A DNA stretch of 64,000 nt. Source: Aidingimonas lacisalsi (GTDB lineage Bacteria > Pseudomonadota > Gammaproteobacteria > Pseudomonadales > Halomonadaceae). Every line of letters begins with the position of its first letter. Position 1 is the stretch's first letter. Below the pieces are notes generated by a model, which was not told the DNA's origin, did not search any database, and saw only the letters and a list, made by a program, of their open reading frames with translations. Shown here one piece after another: positions 44,365 to 53,089 of this stretch. The stretch covers positions 310,001 to 374,000 of the forward strand of contig NZ_VRYH01000001.1 of assembly GCF_008079445.1 (NCBI RefSeq). The letters run 5' to 3'. The position numbers were made by a program, and so were the translations under genes.

Positions 44365-46857
44365 ATGAGCCAATCGCCGTCTTCAAAAGCACAAGCCGAT
44401 GTCGCCCCGGTCGAGGTACTCTCTGGTCTGGGCAGCGCCGACCGCGGCATGCTGGCCACCTTCCTGGCGCTGTTCGATGACGGCCGGTTGCAACGTCGCC
44501 TGCAAAAGCGCTATCAGGACATCAAGGAGAAAGTCCGGGGCGAAGGTGACTACGGCGGCGATAATCACCTGGCCCTGCCCAATCCCGATCGGGAGGAAGA
44601 TCGGCAGGATGCGCAGGAACTAGGCGAGCGCCAGCACTACTGGCGCAACAGCGAGCATGACGACAACATGCTGCGCCTGCTGCTGTGGATTCGTCTGCGC
44701 GAGGCACTCCAACTCCCTCCCGGGCTGACCACGACCCGTCGCGGCTGCCACCACCTGGCCGACGACATGGTCGCCCGACTGCTCAACGTCTTCGATTCGC
44801 CCGATCAGAAGAAATCGCGTTACCGCTGGCTGCAGAAGCTGGGCTACAACAAGGACGGCGGCCAGGACGCCACCTTCTCCGATATCGTGCTTCCCATCCT
44901 CGACCGACTGCTGAGCGAGGACAAAAGCCGGAAAGCCGCCGAGGGCCTGTCGTCCGACCCGGAGCAACGCTATCGACAACTGGCAGAAGCCGTATCCCTG
45001 ATGGGCGGCCTCAACCAGGACCAACTGCAGCGAGCGCTGGGTGGCGAAAGCATCGACAACATCAACGATGGCGCCATGCGCAACGCCGCACTGCTCGGCG
45101 GCTCCATGACTGCCCTGGGCGTCGGGGTGGGCGTCAGCGGCTTTGCCCCCTACCTGCTGGCCGCTCAGGCCTCTGCCTTCTTGCCGCTGATCAGTGGCTC
45201 GGGGCTGGTGTCCTTTGTCTCCGTGATCAGCAACCCGCTGACCATCGCCGCCATTACCGCCACCGGTGGCGCCTACGCCTTCAAGAAGGCCGGCAACAGG
45301 ATCGATGCCCATCTTGCCTCGCACATCATGGCCCTGCTCGCCCTGACCGGACTGCGCAGCGGCAAACAGGCACTGGGCAACACCCAGCAGGCCTTCGCCC
45401 TGACGCCCCACCTGACGCACGGCATCGACGCTAGCCACAAGCGAGGGGGCCACAAGACGGCCGAGCGTTATCAGTCCGAATGGCAACGCCTGGCCGGGCT
45501 GGCCGACATGCCCGACCCGCACCCCTCCGCCGAAACCGAGGCGATCATGTCGCGCCACCTGGCCCCTACCACCGGCAGCGAACTCGGCAACATGGCCGCC
45601 ATGACCGGCCTGACCCTGGGCGACATGCTCTACAACCTGGCCGCCATCGACCCCAAAGTGATCCAGGCCGCCGATTTCTCGCGCACCGCCGATATTGACA
45701 GCAGCCTGGATTTCGCCACCCTGGCCGAACAGATCCAGAGCAGCAGCCAAGCCGCCGCTATTGGCGCCACCAGCCAGCTCAAGGGCTATGTCGCCGAACA
45801 GGCCGTCGCCGCCCAGCTTGTCGCCCAGGGCCACACCGTCAGCCTGCCGGATACCGCCAGCAATCCCGGTTGGGATCTACTGGTCGACGGCCAGCCCCTG
45901 CAGGTCAAGTTCCACGACGACCTCGGCGGCCTCAATGCCCACTTCACCCACTACAATATCCCGGTCATCGCCAACACCGAGTTGCAGGGCCAGATCCCCG
46001 AGGAATGGAGCGATCAGGTCTTCTTCCTGGAGGGCCTCAGCAACGCCCGCGTCGAAGCCCTGACGGCCCAGTCGCTCGATGCCGGTGCCGAGCTGTTCAG
46101 CCCCGAGGTACTGCCCGCCGCCACGCTGATCACTGTCACGCGCAGCATGCTCGCCTATCGCCGCGGCCAGCTCAGCGCCCACCAGACCCTTGAGCAGATT
46201 CTGCTGGATGGCAGCATCCGGGTCGGCCTGGCCGGTGCGGGCAGCCTCGCCGGGCCCACCCTCGGCGGCCTAATGTTCGGCCCGGCCGGCGCCGTGGTGT
46301 TCGGCGTGGGCGGTCCGGTCTTCGCCCAGGCGCTGACCCCCAGAGTCTCGCAGGGCATCAGGCAACGGGCCTCCGGCGAACAGTATCGCCAGTGGCAGGC
46401 CGAAGCGCATCAACACCTCGATGCCTTGCATGGTCGCCTGCTCGACGCCCTGAGCGAAAAGCGCGAGCAGATCGACGCCAAGCTCGCCGCCTGCCCCGAT
46501 ACCCCAGGGGGCGCCTACCTGCGCTGGCGGCTCAACGACGACCGCCGCCACAGCCAGGAAGTGCAGATTCACCTGAGCCACCTGCGCCAGGCGGAAGCAT
46601 CCGGCGCCGAGCCACGCTTCCGCGCCACCCTCGAGCTGCTGGCCATCGCCGGGCTGCATCCGGTGCACTACCAGGCCGAGCTCGACATCGTGACCCGACA
46701 CTTCGAACAGCGCCCCAGCCTCAGCCAAACCGTGAAAGACCGGTCACGCAGCGCCGCGGAAAGTGCCCTCGAGTACTCCTTCACCACCGCGGACGTGGTC
46801 GCCGGAGGCGGCAAGGCGGCATGGAAGGCCTGGCGCAAGAGCCGCAGCAAGCGATAA
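44365..46857 (+). CDS. Glycine-rich membrane protein with embedded PD-(D/E)XK-like motif
   Basis: An 830-residue protein I do not recognise as a named family. The first 230 residues are soluble and charged. Two hydrophobic blocks follow near 250-310 (LLGGSMTALGVGVGVSGFAP; LTIAAITATGGAYAF), and a third glycine-rich block near 615-655 (GLAGAGSLAGPTLGGLMFGP). Between them, KGYVAEQAVAAQLVAQGHTV (E478), then SNPGWDLLVDGQPLQVKFHD (D504, Q513-K515), is a classical restriction-nuclease-like core. The C-terminus is basic (AWRKSRSKR). Same high GC as the helicase and methylase; 64 bp upstream of the methylase. A membrane-held nuclease is the simplest reading (inference). Confidence 0.6.
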   Translation: MSQSPSSKAQADVAPVEVLSGLGSADRGMLATFLALFDDGRLQRRLQKRYQDIKEKVRGEGDYGGDNHLALPNPDREEDRQDAQELGERQHYWRNSEHDDNMLRLLLWIRLREALQLPPGLTTTRRGCHHLADDMVARLLNVFDSPDQKKSRYRWLQKLGYNKDGGQDATFSDIVLPILDRLLSEDKSRKAAEGLSSDPEQRYRQLAEAVSLMGGLNQDQLQRALGGESIDNINDGAMRNAALLGGSMTALGVGVGVSGFAPYLLAAQASAFLPLISGSGLVSFVSVISNPLTIAAITATGGAYAFKKAGNRIDAHLASHIMALLALTGLRSGKQALGNTQQAFALTPHLTHGIDASHKRGGHKTAERYQSEWQRLAGLADMPDPHPSAETEAIMSRHLAPTTGSELGNMAAMTGLTLGDMLYNLAAIDPKVIQAADFSRTADIDSSLDFATLAEQIQSSSQAAAIGATSQLKGYVAEQAVAAQLVAQGHTVSLPDTASNPGWDLLVDGQPLQVKFHDDLGGLNAHFTHYNIPVIANTELQGQIPEEWSDQVFFLEGLSNARVEALTAQSLDAGAELFSPEVLPAATLITVTRSMLAYRRGQLSAHQTLEQILLDGSIRVGLAGAGSLAGPTLGGLMFGPAGAVVFGVGGPVFAQALTPRVSQGIRQRASGEQYRQWQAEAHQHLDALHGRLLDALSEKREQIDAKLAACPDTPGGAYLRWRLNDDRRHSQEVQIHLSHLRQAEASGAEPRFRATLELLAIAGLHPVHYQAELDIVTRHFEQRPSLSQTVKDRSRSAAESALEYSFTTADVVAGGGKAAWKAWRKSRSKR

Positions 46858-46921
46858 CAATTAGCATCCGAACGGCACGGCAAACCCGGCGACCCGTAAC
46901 ACGATCATCAGAGAAGCGCCC

Positions 46922-49900
46922 ATGGCACACGCAGGCATCATCAACGACAACGAGTTCTACAGCGAGCACTACCTCGCCGATATCTTCGAGGGCGACATTC
47001 GCGGCGTCATCGAGACCTGGCAGCAGCGCGCCAACGACACCGGCGGCGAGACGCCCTGGGCCCTGCTGCGCCGGGGCGCCTTTGAGCGCCTGCGCGAGAT
47101 CGAGGCCACCCAGGCACTGGCGCGCCGCGGCCGCAGTCGCGAGGCCGTCGAAGCCGCCCGCGAGCTGGCCCGCCCGCTGCTTGAGGCCTTCGGTTACACG
47201 CCACGGCCCGAGCGCCGCCTGATCGACGATGAAGCCGAGATTCCCCTACTCGCCGAGCTCAACGGCCAGAACGGCGCACCGCTGCTGTGGGTCATCGAAG
47301 CCCTACCGCTGGAAGAGCCTGAGGGCGATCCACTGGCCGCCGCGCCGCTGGCCGCCCAGTACCTCAGCTTCGACGAAACCCCGCTGCCCACCGCCTTCCA
47401 GCGCGAACTCAACGCCGAAACACCGCCCAGCTGGCAGAGCCTGCTCTCGCGCCAGGTCTTTGCCCGCGAACAGCCACCCCGATGGGTGCTGCTGGTGGCG
47501 CCCCACCAGTGGGTGCTCATCGACCGCAGCCGCTTCGCCCGCGGCCAGTTGCTGCGCTTCGACTGGAGCGAGCTGCTGGCCCGCCGCGAGACCGACGCTC
47601 TGAAGGCCACCAGCGTGCTGCTGGGCCGCGAATCCCTGCTCGACGCCAACGGCCAGAGCCTGCTCGACAACCTCGACGAAAACGCCCACAAGCACGCCTA
47701 CGGCGTCAGCGAGGATCTCAAGTACGCCCTGCGCGAGGGCATCGAACTGCTCGGCAACGAAGCCACCCGCCAGCTCATCGAACGCGCCCGCAGCCGCAAG
47801 GAGGGCATCTACTCCGGTCAGCTCGACCCCGACCAGCTCTCCCGCGAGTGCCTGCGCACCATGTACCGGCTGCTATTTCTGTTCTACATCGAGGCCCGGC
47901 CCGAGCTCGGCTACGCCCCGGTGGACAGCTCGGTCTACCTCAGCGGCTACTCCCTGGAGGGCCTGCGCCAGCTCGAACTCACCCCACTGACCAGCGAGCG
48001 CGAGCGCCAGGGCAGCTTTCTGCACCACTCCATCACCCGGCTCTTCCGCCTGGTGCATGATGGCGTCGAAGCGCCCGGCAACCAGCATTTCGACTTCGAC
48101 GGCACCGGTAAGGATGCTTTCACTCTGCCGGCACTCAAGAGCCACCTGTTCGACCCCACGCGCACCCAGCTGCTTGACAAGGTCGTCTTTCCCAACGTCA
48201 TCTGGCAACAGATCATCAAGTTGATGTCGCTCTCGCGCCCTGCCAGCGGGCGCGGAAAGCGTCGACGCGGGCGCATCAGCTATGCGCGGCTGGGCATCAA
48301 CCAGCTCGGTGCCGTCTACGAGGCCCTGCTCAGCTATCGCGGCTTCTTCGCCGAACACGATCTCTTCGAGGTCAAGCGCGCCGGCGAGGCCACCCCCGAC
48401 CCGCTGGCCACAGGCTACTTCGTCACCGCCGAGCAGCTCGAACACTTCAGCGACGACGAACGCGTCTTCGACCGCGACGCCGACGGCTACCGCCAGCTGC
48501 GCCGCCACCCGCGCGGCCGCTTTCTCTACCGCCTGGCCGGGCGCGACCGCGAAAAGAGCGCCTCCTACTACACCCCGGAGGTGCTGACCCAGTCGCTTGT
48601 CAAATACGCCCTCAAGGAGGTCTACGCCGAGCAGCTCGACCCGCTGCCCGACGACGCCGCCCGCGCCGAGCGCCTGCTCAGCCTGACCCTCTGCGAGCCG
48701 GCCATGGGTAGCGCCGCCTTCCTGAACGAAGCCATCGACCAGCTCGCCGACAAGTACCTGGCCCTGGCCCAGAGCGCGAAGCAACAGCAGGACCCGACCG
48801 CCGAGCGCATTCCCCAAGCCCACTACGCCGCCGAGAAGCAGCGCGTCAAGATGTACCTGGCCGACCACAGTGTCTTCGGCGTCGACCTGAACCCCGTGGC
48901 CGTAGAGCTCGCCGAGGTCTCGCTATGGCTCGGCGCCCTCTCCGCCGACCGCTTCGTGCCCTGGTTCGGCTTTCAGCTGCGCACCGGCAACTCGCTGATC
49001 GGCGCCCGCCGCGAGGCCTACCCGGCCAGCGCTATCGGCCTCAAGGGCAAGGACCCCGCCGCCTGGCTCAACCGCGCTGGCGACGCCGTACCGCTCGTTG
49101 TAGTACCTGAGCACAGCAATTCGTCAGCGAGCGGCAGCCAGCACGCGGCGCACGGTGCGCAGCCGGCGAGCACCGCGCCACAAAGTGATGGTCTTGCGCC
49201 CACTCATGGGTTGCAGGAAAGCCGAATCTGGCACTTCCTGCTGCCCTTTACCGGCATGGCCGATTACACCGACAAGGTCGCCAAGCAGCTCTTCAAGGGC
49301 GAACTAGCCACCATCAAGCAATGGAAGAAGGCCTTTACCGCGCCCTTCAACGCCGAGGAACGCCAGCGCCTGGAACGCCTCAGCCAGCAGGTCGAGGCGC
49401 TGTGGATCGAACACACCCGCGAGCTGGCACGCATTCGCACCCGCACCAGCGACCCCTACCCCATCTATGGCCGCGAGGCCAACGGCGAGCCCACCAGCCT
49501 GGCCTTCAAGGACGCCATGGAAGCCTCGCTGACCCAGCGCTACCAGGAGAGCGCCCCGGCCTACCGCCGCCTCAAGCTGGCCATGGACTACTGGTGTGCG
49601 CTATGGTTCTGGCCCATCGACCGCGCCGAGGAACTGCCCAGCCGCGAGGAATGGCTGTGGGACCTGGAAACCCTGCTGCTCGGCGACACCATCGGCGCCG
49701 GCCCCAGCCACGACATCCCCGACCTCTTCCAGCAGGAGCCCGAGGGCACCGAGGAAGGCCAACGCTTCGTCGACCGCTTCGGCGTGGTCAAGCTCGCCAC
49801 CCTGTTCCGCGCCTGCCCACGCCTCAAGCTCGCCGACAAGCTGGCCGAACAGCGCCGCTTCTTTCACTGGGAGCTGGAATACGCCGATGTGTTCTCCGGC

Positions 49901-51967
49901 GCCGTCAGCGGCCGCCGCGGCTTCGACCTGGTGCTGGGTAACCCGCCCTGGCTCAAGGTGGAGTGGCAGGAAGGCGGCATCATGGGCGATCACCAGCCCG
50001 CCTTCGCCCTGCGCAAGACCTCCGCCAGCCAGCTCGCCACCCTGCGCGAACAGGCCTTTCACGACCACCCCGGCCTACCAACCGCCTGGAGAGAAGAGTA
50101 CGAGGAAAGCGAAGGCACCCAAGCCTTTCTCAACAGCGCCGCCAACTACCCTCTGCTCGCCGGTCAGAAAGCCAACCTCTACAAGTGCTTCCTGCCCACC
50201 GCCTGGCGGCTGGGCAGTGAACAGGGCGTGGCCGGCTACCTCCACCCCGAGGGCATCTATGACGACCCCAAGGGCGGCAGCTTTCGCGAGGCGGTGTATC
50301 CGCGCTTAAGAGCGCATTTTCAATTTATTAACGAGACCAAACTTTTCGCTGAGGTCCATAACCAGACGCTTTTCAGCATCAATATCCATGGCCCGCGTCA
50401 ACACAGGCCGGCGTTCCTGCAGCTAAGCAACCTCTTTGTGCCCAGAACCATCGACGCCTGCTTTACCCACAATGGCGAAGGAACCGTTCCCGGCATCAAG
50501 GAAGAATATACCGGCGACGATGGTCGTCCTCGGGTGAAATGGGAGTACTCGGGCCATCGTGACCGACTGATCCGCATCGATACCGACACTCTCGGCCTAT
50601 TTGCAGCCCTCTACGACGAGGACGGCACGCCGCCGTTGCAGGCGCGCCTCCCGGCCCTGCATGCCCGGCAAATGCTCAATGTACTCGAACGCTTCGCCGC
50701 CCAGCCCACCCGACTGGGGGACCTGGGAGATGACTACTATTCCACCCAGCATTGGAACGAGGTCAACGCCCAGCAGGACGGCACCATGGAGCGTAGCACT
50801 CAGTTCCCGAATAACGCCGAGCAATGGATTCTCAGCGGCCCACACTTCTTTGTCGGCAACCCCTTGTTCAAGTCACCGCGCCCCGGCTGCAAGAGCAACA
50901 AGGACTACGACGCGATCGACCTGGAGCGCCTGCCCGACGACTACCTGCCGCGCACCAACTACGTCCCGGCCTGCGACCCCGACACCTACGCCGCCCGCAC
51001 CCCCCGCGTCAGTTGGATCGAGGAAGGCGAAAGCCAGCCCAGGAAAGTTACAGAATATTATCGGTTTGTGACCAAATTTCAGATTGGCAATGGGTCAGAA
51101 CGGTCTCTTTTGAGCGCCATATCGGGCAAATATTGTGCACATATTAATACAGTTGTATCTTTAATATTCAGAGATTTGCACAGGCTAATCATCACACAAA
51201 CCTGTTGCTCAAGCATGCCTTACGATTTTTTCGCAAAATCATCCGGTATGCCCACGTTTTTGAGCCTCCGGAGGGCGCTCTCTTTCCCAAACGAGATAAG
51301 TAGTCAGGCTTACATCCGAACATTATCTTTAAGCTGCTTGACTCAGGGTTATGCGGAACTCTGGCAATCCTGCTGGCAGGATGACTTCCGGCAGGCCCAA
51401 TGGGCCAGCGATAGTCCGCTGCTCGATCACGACTTCTTCGCCAAGCTGACGCCGGAATGGCAACGGAACTGCGCGCTGCGCAATGACTACGCCCGCCGTC
51501 AGGCACTGGTGGAAATCGATGTGCTGGTCGCCCAGGCGCTGGGCATGACGCTGGAAGAACTCAAGACGATTTATCGCGTGCAGTTCTCGGTGATGCGCCA
51601 GTACGAAGCCGACACCTGGTACGACGCCCGAGGCCGCATCATCTTCACCCCCAGCAAGGGTCTCGCCGGCGTCGGCCTCCCCCGCAAGGCCAACAAGAAG
51701 GAACTCGATCAGGACATCCACTACTCCATCGAGTCCCCAGAGCGTACCGACTCTTCAAAAGAGTACGGCATCGCCCTCGGCTGGGAAGATGTGAAAGACA
51801 TGCAGGAAGGCGTCGTCCGCAAGACCTACCTCGACGACACCCTCCCCGACGGCCCCTGGGAAACCACCATCGAATACCACGCCCCCTTCACCCGCCCCGA
51901 CCGTGAGCAGGACTACGAGGAAGCGTGGGCTTTTTTTGAAAAACAGGGTAATAGCGAGGTCACATAA
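46922..51967 (+). CDS. Eco57I-type adenine-specific DNA methylase (large, defence-associated)
   Basis: A 1681-residue protein with an N6-adenine methyltransferase core: motif I CEPAMGSAAFLNEA (591-604), the downstream acid VFGVDLNPVAVELAEVSLWL, RTGNSLIGAR, and motif IV VLGNPPWLKVEW with NPPW at 1007-1010. About 500 residues precede the core, as in Eco57I-type restriction-methylases and the large methylases of BREX (PglX) and class 1 DISARM. The N-terminal part (LLEAFGYTPR...PLLWVIEALP) may hold a degenerate nuclease fold. A low-GC patch at about 51045-51360 suggests an exchanged recognition region. In the operon it follows the membrane protein and would mark self DNA. Confidence 0.88.
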   Translation: MAHAGIINDNEFYSEHYLADIFEGDIRGVIETWQQRANDTGGETPWALLRRGAFERLREIEATQALARRGRSREAVEAARELARPLLEAFGYTPRPERRLIDDEAEIPLLAELNGQNGAPLLWVIEALPLEEPEGDPLAAAPLAAQYLSFDETPLPTAFQRELNAETPPSWQSLLSRQVFAREQPPRWVLLVAPHQWVLIDRSRFARGQLLRFDWSELLARRETDALKATSVLLGRESLLDANGQSLLDNLDENAHKHAYGVSEDLKYALREGIELLGNEATRQLIERARSRKEGIYSGQLDPDQLSRECLRTMYRLLFLFYIEARPELGYAPVDSSVYLSGYSLEGLRQLELTPLTSERERQGSFLHHSITRLFRLVHDGVEAPGNQHFDFDGTGKDAFTLPALKSHLFDPTRTQLLDKVVFPNVIWQQIIKLMSLSRPASGRGKRRRGRISYARLGINQLGAVYEALLSYRGFFAEHDLFEVKRAGEATPDPLATGYFVTAEQLEHFSDDERVFDRDADGYRQLRRHPRGRFLYRLAGRDREKSASYYTPEVLTQSLVKYALKEVYAEQLDPLPDDAARAERLLSLTLCEPAMGSAAFLNEAIDQLADKYLALAQSAKQQQDPTAERIPQAHYAAEKQRVKMYLADHSVFGVDLNPVAVELAEVSLWLGALSADRFVPWFGFQLRTGNSLIGARREAYPASAIGLKGKDPAAWLNRAGDAVPLVVVPEHSNSSASGSQHAAHGAQPASTAPQSDGLAPTHGLQESRIWHFLLPFTGMADYTDKVAKQLFKGELATIKQWKKAFTAPFNAEERQRLERLSQQVEALWIEHTRELARIRTRTSDPYPIYGREANGEPTSLAFKDAMEASLTQRYQESAPAYRRLKLAMDYWCALWFWPIDRAEELPSREEWLWDLETLLLGDTIGAGPSHDIPDLFQQEPEGTEEGQRFVDRFGVVKLATLFRACPRLKLADKLAEQRRFFHWELEYADVFSGAVSGRRGFDLVLGNPPWLKVEWQEGGIMGDHQPAFALRKTSASQLATLREQAFHDHPGLPTAWREEYEESEGTQAFLNSAANYPLLAGQKANLYKCFLPTAWRLGSEQGVAGYLHPEGIYDDPKGGSFREAVYPRLRAHFQFINETKLFAEVHNQTLFSINIHGPRQHRPAFLQLSNLFVPRTIDACFTHNGEGTVPGIKEEYTGDDGRPRVKWEYSGHRDRLIRIDTDTLGLFAALYDEDGTPPLQARLPALHARQMLNVLERFAAQPTRLGDLGDDYYSTQHWNEVNAQQDGTMERSTQFPNNAEQWILSGPHFFVGNPLFKSPRPGCKSNKDYDAIDLERLPDDYLPRTNYVPACDPDTYAARTPRVSWIEEGESQPRKVTEYYRFVTKFQIGNGSERSLLSAISGKYCAHINTVVSLIFRDLHRLIITQTCCSSMPYDFFAKSSGMPTFLSLRRALSFPNEISSQAYIRTLSLSCLTQGYAELWQSCWQDDFRQAQWASDSPLLDHDFFAKLTPEWQRNCALRNDYARRQALVEIDVLVAQALGMTLEELKTIYRVQFSVMRQYEADTWYDARGRIIFTPSKGLAGVGLPRKANKKELDQDIHYSIESPERTDSSKEYGIALGWEDVKDMQEGVVRKTYLDDTLPDGPWETTIEYHAPFTRPDREQDYEEAWAFFEKQGNSEVT

Positions 51968-51968
51968 C

Positions 51969-52238
51969 ATGGCAATTCCACTTGCTCCCGCTTTACTGAT
52001 CCTAGCCCGGTCAGTGGGTGTAGCTCTTCGCAAATGGCCAAGTATTTTAGCCTTGACCGGCCTGGTCGCAGCTTCAGGATTCACGTTTAATTCCATGGTG
52101 AGACAAGCCGGAGAAACAGCTCTAAGCTTATGGCCATTATTGGCGCTGGCTTGCTTCTTCCTACTTGCTAGAGAAGTACTTAAAGCTTGGCTGAAAATAA
52201 AAAGCAAAGAAGGGAACGTCAAGAAGGAGGAAAGATGA
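51969..52238 (+). CDS. Small membrane protein
   Basis: An 89-residue protein starting MAIPLAPALLILARSVGVAL, with two hydrophobic segments (about 20-40 and 55-75) and a basic tail, KSKEGNVKKEER. Its ATG comes 1 bp after the methylase stop and its stop overlaps the next start, so it is translated with its neighbours. Unrecognised. Low GC compared with the methylase. Confidence 0.65.
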   Translation: MAIPLAPALLILARSVGVALRKWPSILALTGLVAASGFTFNSMVRQAGETALSLWPLLALACFFLLAREVLKAWLKIKSKEGNVKKEER

Positions 52239-52714
52239 GCCTAGAAATGACCAAACGCTCAGGCTTCGTATTGCGAATGTTGTCGCTAGCCGCATTTTCA
52301 TGCATGCTAATTTTTGCAAGTATAGTCGTCATCGATAATTCCGAGCTAAACAAGCTTGTACCACCCAGCACAGCGAAAACGTTATCTATACTTTTTGGTT
52401 ATATCGTCGCCATGACAACATTCAACTATGCCTTAGCAACCAAAGGTAGGAATTTCATGGGCTGGAAAAATGAAGCATTCATCATGCTCGGATTTATTGT
52501 CAGTTTTTTGGGCATGTTCCTCCCTCATGCCTTTCCAAAAACTGAAGTATTGGTCACTGAAAGCTGGATTCCATTCTCCTCCGAGGAGAAAGAACACTAT
52601 AAAGCCAATTGGACCTACGCACTAGTCTCTTTTCTTTCCCTGCCATTTTTTTACAAAGCATGGACGGGAATTAGATCCATGCCGCTTTGGAAAGAATCAA
52701 AAAATACAGGATAA
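52235..52714 (+). CDS. Membrane protein with four predicted helices
   Basis: A 159-residue protein starting MSLEMTKRSGFVLRMLSLAA. Hydrophobic segments at about 10-32, 45-65, 78-98 and 125-142 with short loops. The start is set by AAGGAGGAAAG just ahead and a 4-bp overlap with the previous gene. No known family recognised; with the 89-residue protein it forms a low-GC pair, possibly a toxin or effector module carried by the island. Confidence 0.65.
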   Translation: MSLEMTKRSGFVLRMLSLAAFSCMLIFASIVVIDNSELNKLVPPSTAKTLSILFGYIVAMTTFNYALATKGRNFMGWKNEAFIMLGFIVSFLGMFLPHAFPKTEVLVTESWIPFSSEEKEHYKANWTYALVSFLSLPFFYKAWTGIRSMPLWKESKNTG

Positions 52715-52904
52715 AGTTTAATTTTAACCGAGAATATCCAAGAATTTTGTGAAGTAGAAAAATAAATATCCATTCGGTGGATAATAACTAACGTATAAGA
52801 AAAGGGGGTAGGTGTTGGTATTGCTAAAATTCAAAAGATACAGCGTCTAGGTAGGTGATTGCGTAGGTACGGGTATCCTCCTTATTGCCGAAGTAAGTGG
52901 AATC

Positions 52905-53045
52905 CGTAGGGCGGCTCTTCTGAGCTTTACGTCGTATTTCCACGACGACGGCAAATAGCGGGAGACGGCACTGGTCGATCATTTTCTGACCACTCCCAGC
53001 AAGCTGCTCAAGGGGCACTATCTGTCGCTGCGCACCAAATACTAA
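52905..53045 (+). pseudogene. Fossil N-terminus of a DUF1998-type helicase
   Basis: The plus-strand reading RRAALLSFTSYFHDDGK, a TAG, then ETALVDHFLTTPSKLLKGHY and LSLRTKY matches, nearly residue for residue, positions 18-63 of the helicase that starts at 59195 (LRAAFPISTPYFRGEG; ETALIDRFLDTSGKLLKG; PYLSL). It ends at a stop 45 bp before the DUF262 gene. The remaining part of 52715-53089 holds nothing else recognisable. It is a decayed, truncated second copy of that gene start. Confidence 0.85.
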
Positions 53046-53089
53046 AATCCAATTCAGACTATAAAAGCGAACTAGGGGAACTGAGCGCG

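Noticed and set aside
46922-51967. BREX PglX
   Set aside because: The methylase type is similar but no brxA, brxB, brxC, pglZ or brxL gene accompanies it.
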